Source: Dentipellis sp. KUC8613 (taxonomy: Eukaryota > Basidiomycota > Agaricomycetes > Russulales > Hericiaceae). Taken from it: DNA of 64,000 nucleotides. The translations under genes were made by a program, and so were the position numbers. Location of the stretch: NCBI GenBank assembly GCA_002286715.1, contig NSJX01000009.1, positions 559,966 through 623,965 of the forward strand, written 5' to 3'. Below are positions 33,028-45,680 of the stretch, piece after piece. Positions within the stretch are counted from its first letter, which is position 1; every line of letters starts with the position of its first letter. The notes under the pieces were generated by a model. The model was not told where the DNA came from. It saw only the letters and a list, made by a program, of their open reading frames with translations, and searched no databases.

Positions 33028-34272
33028 TGGCAGTTGGCTACCATCCGTACCGTAGGGCCCCTCGACTGTCTAGACATCATTCACTTCTACGGTTCCACGG
33101 CTGACCCCATCTAACAAGCGCAACACAGATTTCTATGTCGACGACAATGATTTCCGGGTGCGAATGGATCAGTGCTCGAAACGCGCACCTTTTTTCGTTT
33201 CTGTAAAGCTAATTTTTCCCGCTTGTGACACTCCAAGCAGTTCCCGGGCCCTGGGAGGACTTTCTGCTTACCTTGCGCTAACGGCCTTTGGCATGCTTAC
33301 AGTCGGCCAGCTCGTCCAGTACCTGTTTCAAAGCCAAGTTGCGATATCTTCGACCGCGCTCGCTGCTGGTACAACCACTAGCAACATTTCGCATCGATCG
33401 TCAGGGAAGGAGAGTGGTCATATTCGATAGAGACGTGGCTCTACTATGCGCGCGAGTAATGCCATTGCAGGGTAGTATACGGACGGTACGTACTCTGCAT
33501 TCCCGGCGTGACGCAGTAGCGCGACGGGCACAATGGAAGTACTTCCGTGGCGTCTATCCTCGCTCCCTTTTTCATCATTTACTGAAAATAAGTGACGCCA
33601 GTTCTCTCTCAACTGCGTTCCTAAAACGACAATGTCCGTAACGCTGTGTCACGCTAGAAGTTTGAACTCGATGGCTACAAGCACCATGCATTAACCACGT
33701 CTGCGCTGTCGGCGGTTCCAAGAGAAATTCGAACCATTAATATACCGCATTACTAGTGCCATTTACCCCGCGCACGTTTGCCGTCACCGCAGCCCGACTC
33801 ACTCCGCTCTTTGCGCATATTTCTAGCGTGCAGAGTGAGGATCCCTACCGGCATGACCGTAAGCCTTGTGCTCGCGAAAGGTACTAGCATGCAGTCCGTA
33901 GCGAAACGCGCGGGCCGAGGTGGATATTATGGTGCGATGTTGTCAAGAGACACCATGTCATTGCCATCTGTGGATCGTGGACTGCGGTAGGTGCTCCGAT
34001 GCTCTGCTAACGCACGATATGTTTAGGAAACGGAAAGCTTGCTGGAAAAAGTGGTACTCTGAGACGACCGTAACGTTACCATCTCACCAGCTCTATAAAA
34101 GAGGTGGCCTACCTCACCCAAACCCCAGCGATTCAGCACTCAGCGCATCAGCTCCTCTACCTCCTCACTTCTCACTCCAGCTCCAACCAGCACAAGTACG
34201 CCCTCCTCCACATACCACCTATTTTCTTCCACCAACGCTGACCGCGCCTTTGTTCATATCCACAGTCCAGCC
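33028..34272. other. Intergenic, 1.2 kb
   Basis: Open frames of 90-117 codons between 33158 and 33641 overlap in different frames and show no motif. The last 200 nt have a TATA-like CTATAAAAGAGG at 34092 and a long CT/CA-rich leader, a typical basidiomycete promoter for the secreted protein at 34273. Confidence 0.45.
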
Positions 34273-34712
34273 ATGAAGACCTTCTTCGTCCTCCTCGCCT
34301 CAGCCATCTCCTCCGCCCTCGCGGTCCCCGCGCTCAACGGCGTGCGCAGCGCCGCGTTCTACCCGAACCACTGCAACCCCGCGCCGGGCTGCACGCCCGC
34401 GCTGATCTCCGACTGCACGGACGCCATCGCGCAGATCAACCGCACCGCTACGTTCGAGGGCGGCGCGAACTTCACCTCTGGCGCGTGCAACGGTGCGTGT
34501 GCCCATTCGTTGACCACGACCGCCTTGCTGATGATGTGATGATCTTTGGTTTAGTCGCATACGGCCCGGCGAACCTCGGTAACACGAGCACGGTTTCCGG
34601 GTTCGAGTTCAGTGTCGTCGCGGCCGCCGTTGTGTCGTACTGCACCCCGTGCGGAGCCATCGGTACGGAGGGCGGCTGCGACAACTGCCGTGTTACCGTC
34701 AGCCATACTTGA
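34273..34712 (+). CDS. Small secreted cysteine-rich protein
   Basis: Two exons (34273-34492, 34555-34712) give 125 aa. Signal peptide MKTFFVLLASAISSALA, then a mature domain with about seven cysteines (HCNPAPGCTP, ISDCTDAI, SGACN, YCTPCGAIG, GCDNC) and N-glycosylation sites NRT, NFT, NTS. Size, cysteine pattern and strong TATA-box promoter are typical of effector-like small secreted proteins; the ISDCTDAI...SGAC spacing faintly recalls Hce2/Ecp2-like domains, but I cannot assign it. No transmembrane segment apart from the signal peptide. Confidence 0.75.
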
Positions 34713-35935
34713 GCTGCTGGAAGGTCAGAATGCCATTGTCATTTCCGGGCTTAGTATGCAGGAGCTGATGTTCCACCTCGCAGTGTGAACGCTCTGCTCG
34801 ATAGTTGGGGTGGGGCTGTAAGATTATTTGTACGCGTTGTGGTGTGAAGGAGTTGATGGATCCGGATGTCGGTGGACTCGGAATTTTTGTTGTAGAACTT
34901 TGTTAGATCATAAATAGTGTCGGATGGACTTGCCATTTACTGAATTGTGCTGGCCTTGAGGCGAACGACTTGAATCTACTTCGAAAGCAGATGATTTCCT
35001 CCTCCAATCCATTTTGTCCAATGCATCGGCACGAGGATCTCTATCGAACCCAGTCATCGAACCCAGTCGATGCTCCCCAGACTTGGCCCCGTCATCTTCA
35101 TATTCTTCGAACAGAAGATGTCGGAAAGAACGTTCCTGTTACTATCTTGTTCCTCCATGATAAGCAATGATATATTCGTGTGTACTACGCTACTCGATAC
35201 GTTGTGCCTCGATCGACTACTACCTGCAAGTCGCGAAAATGAGATATCCGGAGCCACCGACCCGCCCACGCACGCGATTGCTGCCAATAAGAAGCAGGTA
35301 CGTGGACAAAAGGTGCTAAGACGCTCGTGTCGCTCTGGGCATGGCTTGACACTCGAACAGCCGCGTAGAACGCGCAGCTATGAGCAACACTGGGGAAAAT
35401 AAAGCCATGCAGCCGCACGAAGAAAGTGGAAAATTCGGGCTGGAGATTTTTGTAGCCTTGCCGTGGGAATTGAGTTAGGGCAGGCCAGTCGAAGCTTCTC
35501 GGCGTCAGCGTTGCAGTCCACGTCTTCAAGCCATTGTAGCACGTCTTCAAGGTAGCCTTCACCTTGCAATGGACTCCCTTCACCAACTTATGCAGCCCAG
35601 CCGCTATCATCCTGTGCTCCTCACAGCCCTGCAAATTTGACCGAAGATTTCAGACACGGCGTCTAGCTCTAGGAGACTCGGAGAGCAGGCCGGATTAGCA
35701 GCACATGGTCTCGCAGCTCACCCGGTCGACCCATATGCTCACAGACCTGCGACGTGTGCGACGGCCCTCTAGGGCCATCTCTCCTGCCCAGCAAATACCA
35801 CTCTCCCATTCTGGCGCTGACCCAGCCGTTCTAGACAGTGCCTTATCGATTGCCACCCCGCAATCATAATAAGCACCCAGCAACTGGACAATCACGCCCA
35901 GCGCTCCCCCACACTCGACTTATCATCCACCCCCG
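34713..35935. other. Intergenic, 1.2 kb
   Basis: A 149-codon minus frame (35185-35634) and a partly overlapping frame with LEDVLQWLEDVDCNADAEKL hint at a short spliced or decayed gene, but no splice chain or family supports it. The final part is the promoter of the GlcNAc kinase gene. Confidence 0.35.
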
Positions 35936-37223
35936 ATGTCCGCACCCCCGACCTTCTACCTCTGCGTCGACTGCGGCGGCACCAAGACCGCCGCAGTTCT
36001 CTGCTCCTCCACCGGCGCCATCGTCGGCCGCGCCCGCGCAGGGCCGTCGAACTACGCCTACCTCGGCCTCGCCAATTTCGTCGCGACCGTCCGGCACGCA
36101 ATAGGGCTCGTGCTCTCCGCCGCGCTCGCGCTGCCGGACCCATCCACGCCGCTCGCGCTGCCCGTGACCAACGACATCGACGCGAACGGCGCGCCCGTGC
36201 CGCCCTTCGCGCTCGGCGCGGCGTGGTTCGCCATCTCCGGCGTCGACTCGCCGGTCGACATCGCGCGCCTGACGCCCGCGCTCGCGGAGCTGCTCCGCAT
36301 CCCCGCCGGCCCGCGCCTCAGCATCACGAACGACGTGCACCTGCTCGCCGCGCCCGTGCGCATGCGTGCGGACGTGCGCAGCGCGGTGGGCTGCATCGGC
36401 GGCACGGGGAGCATCATCGTCAGCTTCGCGGAGGACACCAGTGCCACTCCTAGCGCGGAGGGTGAGGGCAAGGCGCCGCCGCTTGTGGAGCTTGCGCGCA
36501 CGGGCGGCTGGGGCTGGATCCTCGGCGACGAGGGCGGCGGATTCGACGTCGGTCGCACGGCGCTGCGCACGCTGCTCGTGCAGCGTGATGCGGAGTCCGC
36601 GGGCGTGCCCCTGCCGCCGCCTATTGGAGCCGGCAAGGGCCTGCGCGAGCGCGTGCTGCGGCGCTTTGGGATCAGCGATATACTGGACGTGCTTGCGATC
36701 GTGCATCTCCCAGACCCGGTCGACGTGGAGCAGGAGATGAAGAAGGAAGCGGAGGCGAAGGAAGCAAGGGGGGCGGGGAAAGCGGTGGAGGAGGCAGTCT
36801 ATGACCCACGGGCGCATGCGCGCGAGAAGCGGCTGTCGGCGCTGAGCCCGCTGGTGTTCCAGGCGGCGTTTGAGGATGGCGATCCGCTGGCGCTGCAGGT
36901 GCTCAAGGAGTGTGCGAAGAAGCTGGCGGATCAGGTTGCTACTGTGTTGGCTGCGCCTGATGCCGAGGTACGTATATTACTGGACCTGTTGGTGCATGAT
37001 AGAGACTCATCATGGTCTGTTCCAGCCCTCTCCAAAGCGGGTCCGCGCTGCGTCCTCGATTCTTTCTGTTGGCGGCTCGGTCGTCAGCATCGACAAGTAC
37101 CGCGCTCTCGTCCTCGATGCGCTCAAGGAGAAAGGCCATGTCTTCAAGTACGTAGAAGTGGTTGACGATGCGGCTGCAGCCGGCGCGAAAGCGCTGGTAG
37201 TCACTTGGGAGGGGTCGATCTGA
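35936..37223 (+). CDS. N-acetylglucosamine kinase (BadF/BadG-type ATPase fold)
   Basis: Two exons (35936-36967, 37026-37223; intron 58 nt, GTACGT donor) give 409 aa. The actin-like ATPase fold shows phosphate-1 VDCGGTKTAAVLCSSTG, phosphate-2-like GCIGGTGSIIVSF, the characteristic GGWGWILGDEGGGFDVGR and adenosine-site SSILSVGGSVVS. This arrangement fits eukaryotic GlcNAc kinase of the BadF/BadG/BcrA/BcrD family. It would phosphorylate GlcNAc released from chitin or glycans to GlcNAc-6-phosphate in the cytosol. A charged insertion (EQEMKKEAEAKEARGAGK) lies before the C-terminal lobe. The start follows a CCACCCCCG leader; no earlier in-frame ATG was seen. Confidence 0.87.
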
Positions 37224-37538
37224 GGTATGGAGGGGTCAGGAAGAGGAGGATCTGTAATTGTATGTACCAGTATAATTTTTCCGTATCCGCGCGCGTTCTA
37301 CACATGGACTTATGAGAGGCTCAAGCTCAAGGGTTATAGCAGTGTTCGATGTCCCGCTCACCTGTACATTCTATAGCAGGCGTGTAGTACGCAGCCGCAG
37401 CCTCTGCCTGTTGTATGTAGACTTCTGGCGACCCGACACCGGAATGTCAATGATACATAAAGCGATCTAACGAACAAAAAGTCGTCGTGGACCTATGACC
37501 GTGGAGTCATGGGCGAAAACAGTGTGGCCCACCTTGTA
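37224..37538. other. Intergenic, 315 nt
   Basis: 3' flank of the GlcNAc kinase gene up to the minus-strand tRNA-Glu. Nothing else is supported. Confidence 0.4.
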
Positions 37539-37624
37539 TTCGGATACGGGGAATCGAACCCCGAGCTACCGCGTACTAACAGGTATCTGAGAGGCGGTAA
37601 TGTTAGCCATTACACCATATCCGA
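37539..37624 (-). tRNA. tRNA-Glu (CTC), 14-nt intron
   Basis: The minus strand reads TCGGATA...TATCCGA with anticodon CTC, intron GATACCTGTTAGTA after position 37, T-arm GGTTCGATTCC and discriminator A. The mature part equals the other CTC genes in the window. Confidence 0.95.
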
Positions 37625-37751
37625 CTCGAAAAATACCCCGCATATGTATTGTACAGGCATCTCATCGTGGGTAAACCAACCGCCTCACCGTCCCAGCGAA
37701 GCGTCATAGCTCACGAAATTTATCAAAAAAAAACTTGCGATATCGCCACTT

Positions 37752-37845
37752 GGGCCTGGCCGGGAATTGAACCCGGGACCTCCTCCAATCGCTTCGAACG
37801 ATGTTCGAACCCTAAGAAGGAATCATACTACTAGACCACCAGGCC
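37752..37845 (-). tRNA. tRNA-Pro (AGG), 22-nt intron
   Basis: The acceptor GGCCTGG pairs with CCAGGCC, discriminator C. Anticodon stem CCTTC/GGAGG (one T-G wobble), loop TTAGGG-T with anticodon AGG. A 22-nt intron containing two TTCGAA palindromes follows position 37. T-arm GGTTCAATTCC. It lies 127 nt from tRNA-Glu. Confidence 0.9.
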
Positions 37846-38180
37846 ATGTGAGTGAGGTCTCTTTTGTAGGCCATATTCATTCACTCCAGAGTCCGAGAAC
37901 AGTGCCATTGTCAGTATCAATCGTGAGCGAAACTGAACAGCTTCAATGCCCTGGAATTGGGGACGGCTTGTCTGGGTGAGCCTCCAGGTGATACCAAACG
38001 CTGGCAGAGCTCTAGATCTAGAGTTCACACCAAAATCTCTTACCGATATTTCACTGGGAGCAGAGATCAAACGAAGCATCAACGGATTCGAAGACGGAAT
38101 TGAATATGCATACAAGTATCCTCTGGCATCCAAGCTCAAGCGCGCAGGATGCCCGAGCCCTACGTTCGTGAACATCATGA
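37846..38180. other. Intergenic, 335 nt
   Basis: Between tRNA-Pro and the 3' end of the first permease gene. No gene is supported. Confidence 0.4.
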
Positions 38181-40829
38181 TCAATACAAGTACCGGAAGC
38201 CCTTCTTGCGCTCGAGCGCCTCCTCGAACGTGATCCCCTCCAGCCGCGCCGCATCCTCGATGCGCTGGCGCTCCGCGTCGTCGAGCACGTTGAGCTCCGC
38301 CTTGTCGAGCTTCTTGTTCGCGCGGATGAGGGTCGTGCGGATCGCTGTGGGGTAGGTCAGCCGTCAGCCAACGGACCCCGGCGGAGGGAGAGGAGGGGAC
38401 ACACTGAAAGCGAGCGCGGTGGAAAATAGCAAGCTGGCGATGCCGATGAACATTGATTGGTGGTAGTCTGGGCCCCACTCTGCCTTCCAGGTGAATGAGC
38501 CGATCCTGTCCCATACGATCAGCCTCTGCGAGAATAAATGTAGAGGGAAGTGGCGGAGAGTACGCACAGGTTGCCGATGTTTCCGAACCCGTTCACGATA
38601 CCCATCGCAGCAGACCGCTTCGCAGGCGGCCGTGGAATGGCATTGGACACCCACACAAGTGTGAGCGCGAACCCTGCCGCAAGATCAACTAAGAAAGCCA
38701 GCGTGAAGGAAGAGCATGAGAAACGCACCTCCATACCCCGCGGCCATGAGGAACATGGAGACGTAGCGGCCAGCGATGGACATCGTCGATATAGCAATAA
38801 TATTTGCGATGATGACGCCCCAGAGCCAGATCGATATGTGGAAGAAGCGCTCGCCCGTCCTATCTGCAAGCGATTGTCAGTAACCGGGAGTACAAGGGGA
38901 GGCAGAGTGCGTACCGGCGTCCCATGCGTTGAAGCAGGCAATGATGGTTGCGAAGACCCATGGCGGTCTGGTGGGATGTTATATGTGAGCCTGGAAATTA
39001 GCGGGGAGAGGGAGAGGAGCTTACGCCTGGAGGAGCAAGCTGATGGTCGAGCCGAACCCGAGTGTCGATGTCAACCTGCAATCCACCAAAACAATTCGTA
39101 AGCATGAGTCCGAAACAAGAGGCAGGCCAGCACGCACGTAGGGAAGAACGTGACGAAGCTCAGGCCCAGCAGCTGCGAGCACGACATGAGCGCGAAAAGG
39201 ATCGTCTTGGGGTCTTTGATGGCCAGCACGAAGCCATACCACGGCCTGCCACCAGTTCAGATAAAGGCTGCGGAGAGAAGGGAGCGGAGGGCGTACGATT
39301 CGCCGGCGGTATCCTCGTCGGCCTCACCTGCGTCTTCGGCGAGTCTGACTTGGGCGAGACGGCGCTCGGCGGGGGTCATCCAGCGTGTGTTGTGCGGCTA
39401 ACGGTGTCCTGTGTTATTGAAGGTAATGTGGAACTGAAGGAACGTGTTACGCACGTAGTCTGGAAGTAGCCATCTGACTGGAAATTAGCAAGAAAAATTG
39501 ATTTGCTAAGAAAGGCAGAACATACATCGCCAGTACGCCGAGAAATATCGTGATGCATCCCTGTGCGCCGTCAAATGGGTGAGTCCATGTACTGCAGGCT
39601 AGCGTTCAAACGGTGTACCTCGATGTAGAAGAGCCTGCAAATCCAGATCAGCTGAAACGTATACAGCAGAATGCAAGTCTTAATCCTACCAGCGCCACGC
39701 GCGGATACCACGCTTGCCTTCCATCGTGCCTAGGATGCCGGCAGCCATAAGCTGTCAAGCCCCGGCGTCAACAAGGGTACGCAAGGGGATAGGAAGGCTG
39801 ACATACGCCTCCGATAGCATTGGAGATCAACGGTCCTCCGTAGAGGATCACTGAGCGGAATCCCAGCTCCTGTAAGATGTTGACTTATTGATGAGCATCA
39901 TTGTCCAGTAATGAAACAAGAGAATCCTACCTTGCGAGTGTACCATCTCGACAAAAGGTAGACGGCTCCTGGGTAGAAGACGGCCTTGTTTCCTGTTAAT
40001 CACCGAGCTGTTCCACGGGGTACTCAAGTTGGGACGCACCTCTGGGATACCGATGAAGATGCGGCAGGCTAGCATGCCCGCGAAGTTATGGGTTGCCTAG
40101 AAAGTATTGGTGTGAGATCATGTCGATCCCGACGAGAAGGTGCCACGACGACGTACGCCGGTGAGTGTACTGACGAGACCCCAGATGATGAGGCATCCGC
40201 TGATGTACCATGCAGGTCTGTCGTGCGGCTGGGTCAGAAAAAAAAATCCAACAGAATGTTAGAGATGCGCACCGTGTGATGTAGTTCAGGAGCTAGACAC
40301 GACCCTTGTTAGTTGTTGAGATTCTGGCGACAACGAGAAACGAACCATATTGGAAGGTGCTTGGAATGGGCAGTATGTTGCGTAGAGGACCGCCAAGATT
40401 GCATTATATTGAATATCTGCAGAACCCTAGACATTGAGTACCTTCTGCGAAACGGTCCACCCAAACGAGAACATACCCGTCAAATGAAGATCCTCCTCCA
40501 TGCCTGTCAGCCTAGCAGCAGCGACTGCCCCGCGCTACATGAAACGCGACGTTAGTTTTGGCCACAAGAAATCCACACACAACAGCGAACGATCCACTTA
40601 CATCGACAAAGTTCATGATGAAGATAATGATGATCGTGGGCATGAGCCGGGTGTCCAGCTTCCTCACCAATTTCTTCTCGGCCTCCGCACGCTGCTCGCC
40701 CAGCAGTTCCGCATTCTCTACGTCCTTGACAGACGGCGCCCGCGACTTCTCGTCCGGGTCCCGCTTGTGCTCCTCGACAGAGACGCGCTCCTGCTTTTCG
40801 CTTTTGTCCATGGTCTTCGGATCTTCCAT
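38181..40829 (-). CDS. MFS anion:cation symporter (Dal5/allantoate permease-like), copy 1
   Basis: A 12-helix major facilitator. The cytosolic N-terminus is charged (MEDPKTMDKSEKQERVSVEE), then KKLVRKLDTRLMPTIIIIFIMNFVD, GILAVLYATYCPFQAPSN-type helices, THNFAGMLACRIFIGIPE and VFYPGAVYLLSRWYTRK, the central loop TPAERRLAQVRLAEDAGEA, then ALTLVWVSNAIPRPPAKRSA and GIVNGFGNIGNLIGSFTWK. The C-terminus is EGITFEEALERKKGFRYLY. These are hallmarks of the fungal anion:cation symporter family (allantoate, nicotinate, pantothenate and related uptake). More than a dozen short introns, all readable in one frame. The paralog at 42085-44689 has the same exon plan and strand, so this is a tandem duplication. 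Substrate unknown. Confidence 0.87.
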
Positions 40830-42084
40830 GATCGTGACGGCAAGCGAGGTTGGACAGCAGAACGAAGTGCGGCCTCAAAGAGCAGAAGCTGCGCCGTCCT
40901 CCACACACATATATACTGGATCTGTTATGGTAGCCGGAGGTCCGCGCCAGAAGCTCCGCGCTCCGGCTCACGGTGCGCATGCCCTGATGCAGATTATGAC
41001 ACACTTACGAACTGAGGCGTGCTGTCCCTGTGATAGAACCACCTGCGGTGCGTTTGAAGTTCGAATATGAATTTCAGCGGAGTCGTGGCTGCACCCCGTC
41101 GGTACGTGCCTACATCCCATATACACCCCGCCGATGCTGCTGGACACAATCAATCACCGAGCGCGGTCAAAGTCGAGCCCATCACGTCGAAGGCCCGGGG
41201 ATATACGCGTGTCTGAAAGAAGATGATAAGGGTGTCATCTGTGCGACGCACCTTCCATGATTGGGAGGCGATGAGGAGACGGCGGAGGAAAACTGCCATG
41301 ACAGCTAGCGCCCAATACTTGTGTATGATGGTTCGGTGAGCCGAGCGAGGTTCCTGCCCTGGAAGAGCAGCTGGTGGAGAGCTCGGCGGCGTCAATATCC
41401 ACCTGCAATATCTCGTGTGCATTGCACGTGTGGTTCGGTGAGAACATTGAACACTATCAACCTGCACTTCTCCTTTCTCGGCCACACTAGCACTGCGCTG
41501 TACTCGAGTAAAGCGACACTAGAGCTTGAGATTGGCTTGAAACCTGGTTGAACGCTTTGCCACGGTCCGTTAGTATCTCTCCCTAATAAGAAAGAGATGC
41601 AGAAGCAGACCAGGTGATGATGGAACTGAAGCCTGATGGTCTGTAGGAGGCACGCTCGGTTATTGAATGGTGGTGAACGAAACGTTTCATGGTGAGAAAT
41701 ACTCACGGCCTCGCCGTGTGCCTCCAGGGTGTGACAGACGCGTGACGCGACGCGTTCGCCGCGGATATAATGTCACGGACACGAGGGCGCCCTGCCCGTA
41801 ACTTCGTATAATGAAACCGATATGTCTTCTTCACGAGATTAACGGTTGAAAGGGCCTATTTAGCTCAGGTTGAAGAGCTGAGGCAAGAAGCATGTACTTT
41901 CTCCCGTCAGGCCTTCAGGCGGGCCACTGTACCCAGGCTAGCATCGAACGCTCATTCAACGCCGTACATTTCATTCCACTCTTCCAGATCTAGAAATACA
42001 TCAATTCGTACAAGTCTCGTCCCTCGATGCCGTCAAAATTCGTGATAACAGCGCCAGCTTCCCATACACCCGTGCGCTCCCCGT
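40830..42084. other. Intergenic, 1.25 kb, between tandem permeases
   Basis: Holds the promoter of permease copy 1 (TATATATAC near 40911, minus sense) and the 3' flank of copy 2. Short open frames only; no gene is supported. Confidence 0.45.
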
Positions 42085-44689
42085 TCAATACAAATACCTG
42101 AAGCCCTTCTTTCTCTCCAGTGCCTCCTCGAACGTGATCCCTTCCAGCTTCGCCGCGTCTTCGATGCGCTGGCGGTTCGCGGGATCGAGCAGCGCATCGA
42201 TTTCGGACTTGTCGAGCTGCTTGTTCTCGGCGATGAGCATGCAGCGGATCACTTTGCGTCGATGGTCAGTTTGATGCTGGTCGAAGTAGGGCAGAAGAAG
42301 CGTGACATACGGAAGGCGAGTGAGATCGCGAGCGCGAGGCCGCCGATGCCGATGTACATCGAGGGGTGGTAGTCCGGACCCCACGCCGCCTTCCAGGTGA
42401 ACGAGCCGATCCTACAATCGGGAGCATGGGTGAACATGGATCGCGATCACGAGGGTTGCACGACTTACAAGTTGCCTATATTCCCGAACCCATTCACGAT
42501 ACCGATCGCAGCAGAGCGTTTTGCGGGCGGACGTGGAATAGCATTAGACACCCACACGAGTGTGAGCGCAAACCCAGCGTATCCAGTGGCCATGAGGAAC
42601 ATGGCGACGTAGCGGCCGGCGACGGACATAGTCGTGACGCCGATAATGTTCGCGATGATGACGCCCCACCACCAGGTTGTGATGTGCCAGAAGCGCTCTC
42701 CTGTCCTATCTGCATTTCACAGTGAGCTTTGGTACTGGCGATCAGAGGTGGAGGATAAAACGTACCAGCGACCCAGGCGTTGACGCAGGTGACAATCGTG
42801 GCGAAGATCCATGGCGGCCTTCGTGCAAAGACTTTAGATTTGAGACAGCAAAAGGAACGAAAGGAGATATTCTCACGCGGCCAGGAGCAAGCTAATCGTC
42901 GTGCTGAAGCCCAGAGTGGCAGTCAACCTGTTGAGCTGCAGTCAGAAACAGGCCTCCAGACGGTTAGAATCCACCTACGTCGGGAAGAAGTTCACGAAGC
43001 TGAGTCCAAGCAGCTGCGAGCATGAGATGAGCGCAAAGATTGATGTTTTTGGGTCCTTCATGGCGAGCATGAAACCTGCCCAGGGCCTGGAGGTGGTCAC
43101 AAGTTCAACCGAGCCGAGCTATTTGGTAGGGACATTAGGACTCACGAGTCCGTAGCTGTGTCTTCATCGGCCTCTCCTGCATCCTCGGAAAGCCGCACTT
43201 GAGCGAGCCGACGTTCGGCGGGAGTCAGCCAGCGCGTGTTGGTAGGCTGTATCGCACATCAGTTTGATAGCTCTCGATAGGTGTCACCCAGAACGCACGT
43301 AGTCCGGCAACAAGAATCTGTAAATGAACCGCATCAGCAACTGCGCCCATCTCCAACAACGAAACAAATAAAAACAAAAAACGCACATCGTAAAGAACCC
43401 CACGACAATCGTGATACTGCCCTAGACCGCGGACACCGTCAGTCTCCCGCGCGCATTCCCACATCCCGAAATAACAAAGCGTCCCATACCTCGATATAGA
43501 AGAGCCTGCGCACACAATTAATCGTCGTGCATCAGCCCCCGAGCGAAGTCGCGGAGTGAATAGCGAACGCGGACGCACCATCGCCACGCCCTGATACCAC
43601 GCTTCCCTTCCATGCCGCCCAGGATGCCGGCTGCCATGAGCTATTTCGGGTGGTGAGCTTCCATAGGTGTGGGGAGATAGGAAATGGGGGCGTACGCTGC
43701 CGAATGCGTTTGAGATGAGCAGGCCGCCGTAGAGCAGCGCGGAGCGGAACGCAAGCTCCTATACACGCAAATGCAGTCAGCCTCGGCCGCATTCACCTCG
43801 CAGTACTGAATTTAACTGTATGCGCACCCGACGAGTGTACCACCGCGACAGCAAGTAAATCGCGCCCGGATAAAACGCGGCCTGTGATGTGGGCCAATCC
43901 GTCAGGAAGCCTCGCTCCACGCGAAGGCAGCATTGACCTACCTCAGGCAGGCCGATAAAGATGCGGCAGCACATGATGCCGGCAAAGTTGTGCGTGACCT
44001 GATGGACGTGAGAGCCTGCGCGGGAGGATAGGGCGCGAGGTGACGTACGCCGGTGAGCGCGCTGGTGAGACCCCAGAGGATGACGCAGACGCCGATGTAC
44101 CACGATGGTCTATATGGCTCGGGGTGTCAGTACGGAGCAGGGTTGAGCAGGCGTGAGGAGAGGCGGACCGCGTGATGTAGTTGAGCAGCTGAAGGCCGAA
44201 GTTTCAGTCAGCAATGCGAAAGCTGGAGTGAGCTCGAGCATACATACCATGTTTGAGGGTATCTGTGCGGGACAGTACGACGCGTACAAAACCGCGAGGA
44301 TCGTATTATATTGAATGTCTGCACGAACGTCAGTCTCACGAAGTGCATATGCGCGATGCAGCAACCCACCAGTCAGATGCAAGTCCTGCTCCAGACCCTT
44401 CAGCCTCGCCGCCGTCACCGCCGTCCGCTGCAACACACAACTACATCAGCCTCTCAACTCAGAAAAAAAGAAAAAAGGCAACACTCACGTCGATGTAGTT
44501 CATGATAAAAATCACGATGATCGTCGGCAGCAGCCTCGTATCGAGCTTCCACACCAGCTTCTTCTCCGCGCTCGCGCGCAGCTCACCCAGCAGCTGCCCA
44601 TCCTCCGACGGCGTCGACGTCTTCCGCTCGAGGTGCTCAACAGACGCCTGCTCGACCTGCTTCTCGTCCTGGTACTTCGGGTCAGCCAT
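42085..44689 (-). CDS. MFS anion:cation symporter (Dal5/allantoate permease-like), copy 2
   Basis: Tandem paralog of the 38181-40829 gene. I chose MADPKYQDEKQVEQASVEH (44689) as the start because it aligns with MEDPK of copy 1; an in-frame ATG eight codons upstream is less likely. Conserved segments: KKLVWKLDTRLLPTIIVIFIM, THNFAGIMCCRIFIGLPE, AFYPGAIYLLSRWYTRR, AERRLAQVRLSEDAGEA, ALTLVWVSNAIPRPPAKRSA, GIVNGFGNIGNL, IGSFTWKAAWGPDYHPSMY and EGITFEEALERKKGFRYLY. Introns are numerous and short. The two C-termini are identical over their last 19 residues, and the proteins differ most at their N-terminal tails. Substrate unknown. Confidence 0.87.
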
Positions 44690-45680
44690 CACGAGTCCGA
44701 GGAGGAGACACACGGAGAGACGGTGGATAAGCGGGTCGCAAGCACCGCGAGCTACTTATACCGTGACTGACGAGCTGTCCCAGAACGCCTGCACGCTCCA
44801 CGCATCCGGAAGCCCGGGAGGCAGCACGGAATACGCGCATCGAGCTGCGCCCCGTGACGCGCCCCAGAACGGACGTGCCTGCGATGTGAGCTGCAGAATG
44901 CGGGGTAGCGATCGCCCCATCACGGGCGAGCATCAGACGGCATTGCGGCTGGACGCCTCGCTTGCGGGTGCAGGCGTCAGCTGGGCTGCGCGGTGGGTAA
45001 GGCGCCAAGAATGTACGCGGCGGTCCGCTGCCCCACTGGAGAGCTGGCCACGGGGTGTCTATGAATAACGAGAAGGTCTGGCCAAGGAGAGGGCGACGGT
45101 CGTCGGCGGGGTCAGGGTGCCATAAGTGACGTGGAGTTCGTCGCCTGCTTTACTCGGCGACATTGGCGTTGACATTGACAATCGTGCGCGTCATGCTTCG
45201 AGCTTCAGTTGAAGCTCGTGAACGCGACCTGGATAAATGGCAGAAGACCTTCGCCATAATGATTAATCTTCCTACCGTGAAGAAGCACACTGTGGGATCT
45301 ATTGCGCCGAGGATGAAAAAGCAAACAGCTGACACGAAAGCCGCACTCGAGGCTGGCGATTAGGAACATGGAAGCGAGCTAAAGATGGTGGTGGTGGTGA
45401 GAAACAGGAACGCGCGCCTTCGCGTGACCCAGCGCGCGGCCCAGCTGACCCACCCCATACAGTTCCCAAACACCGTTCGCGACCGAGGCAGGCTCAGAAC
45501 ACCCTCTACTGGCCAATGCGGTACCGTGAATTTCATGGGAATGCTCATTGGCAGGACAGACTCGGAGACGGAAACAAAGACGCGACAGGTGCAAGTACAG
45601 AAAAATACAGGTAATTGAACAGGTATTCGAGAGAGAAAACAATTGCACAATAACACGTCGGGTGAAGTCGCTTTGGAGGC
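44690..45680. other. Intergenic, 990 nt
   Basis: Promoter region of permease copy 2 (TATA-like sequence near 44755) and the 3' flank of the fucosidase. A 66-codon plus frame at 45163-45363 is rich in charged residues but has no support. Confidence 0.4.

Noticed and set aside
35864..36817. 317-codon minus frame over the GlcNAc kinase
   Set aside because: Antisense shadow of a well-supported enzyme.
45163..45363. 66-codon charged frame as a small gene
   Set aside because: No second copy, splice structure or motif supports it.
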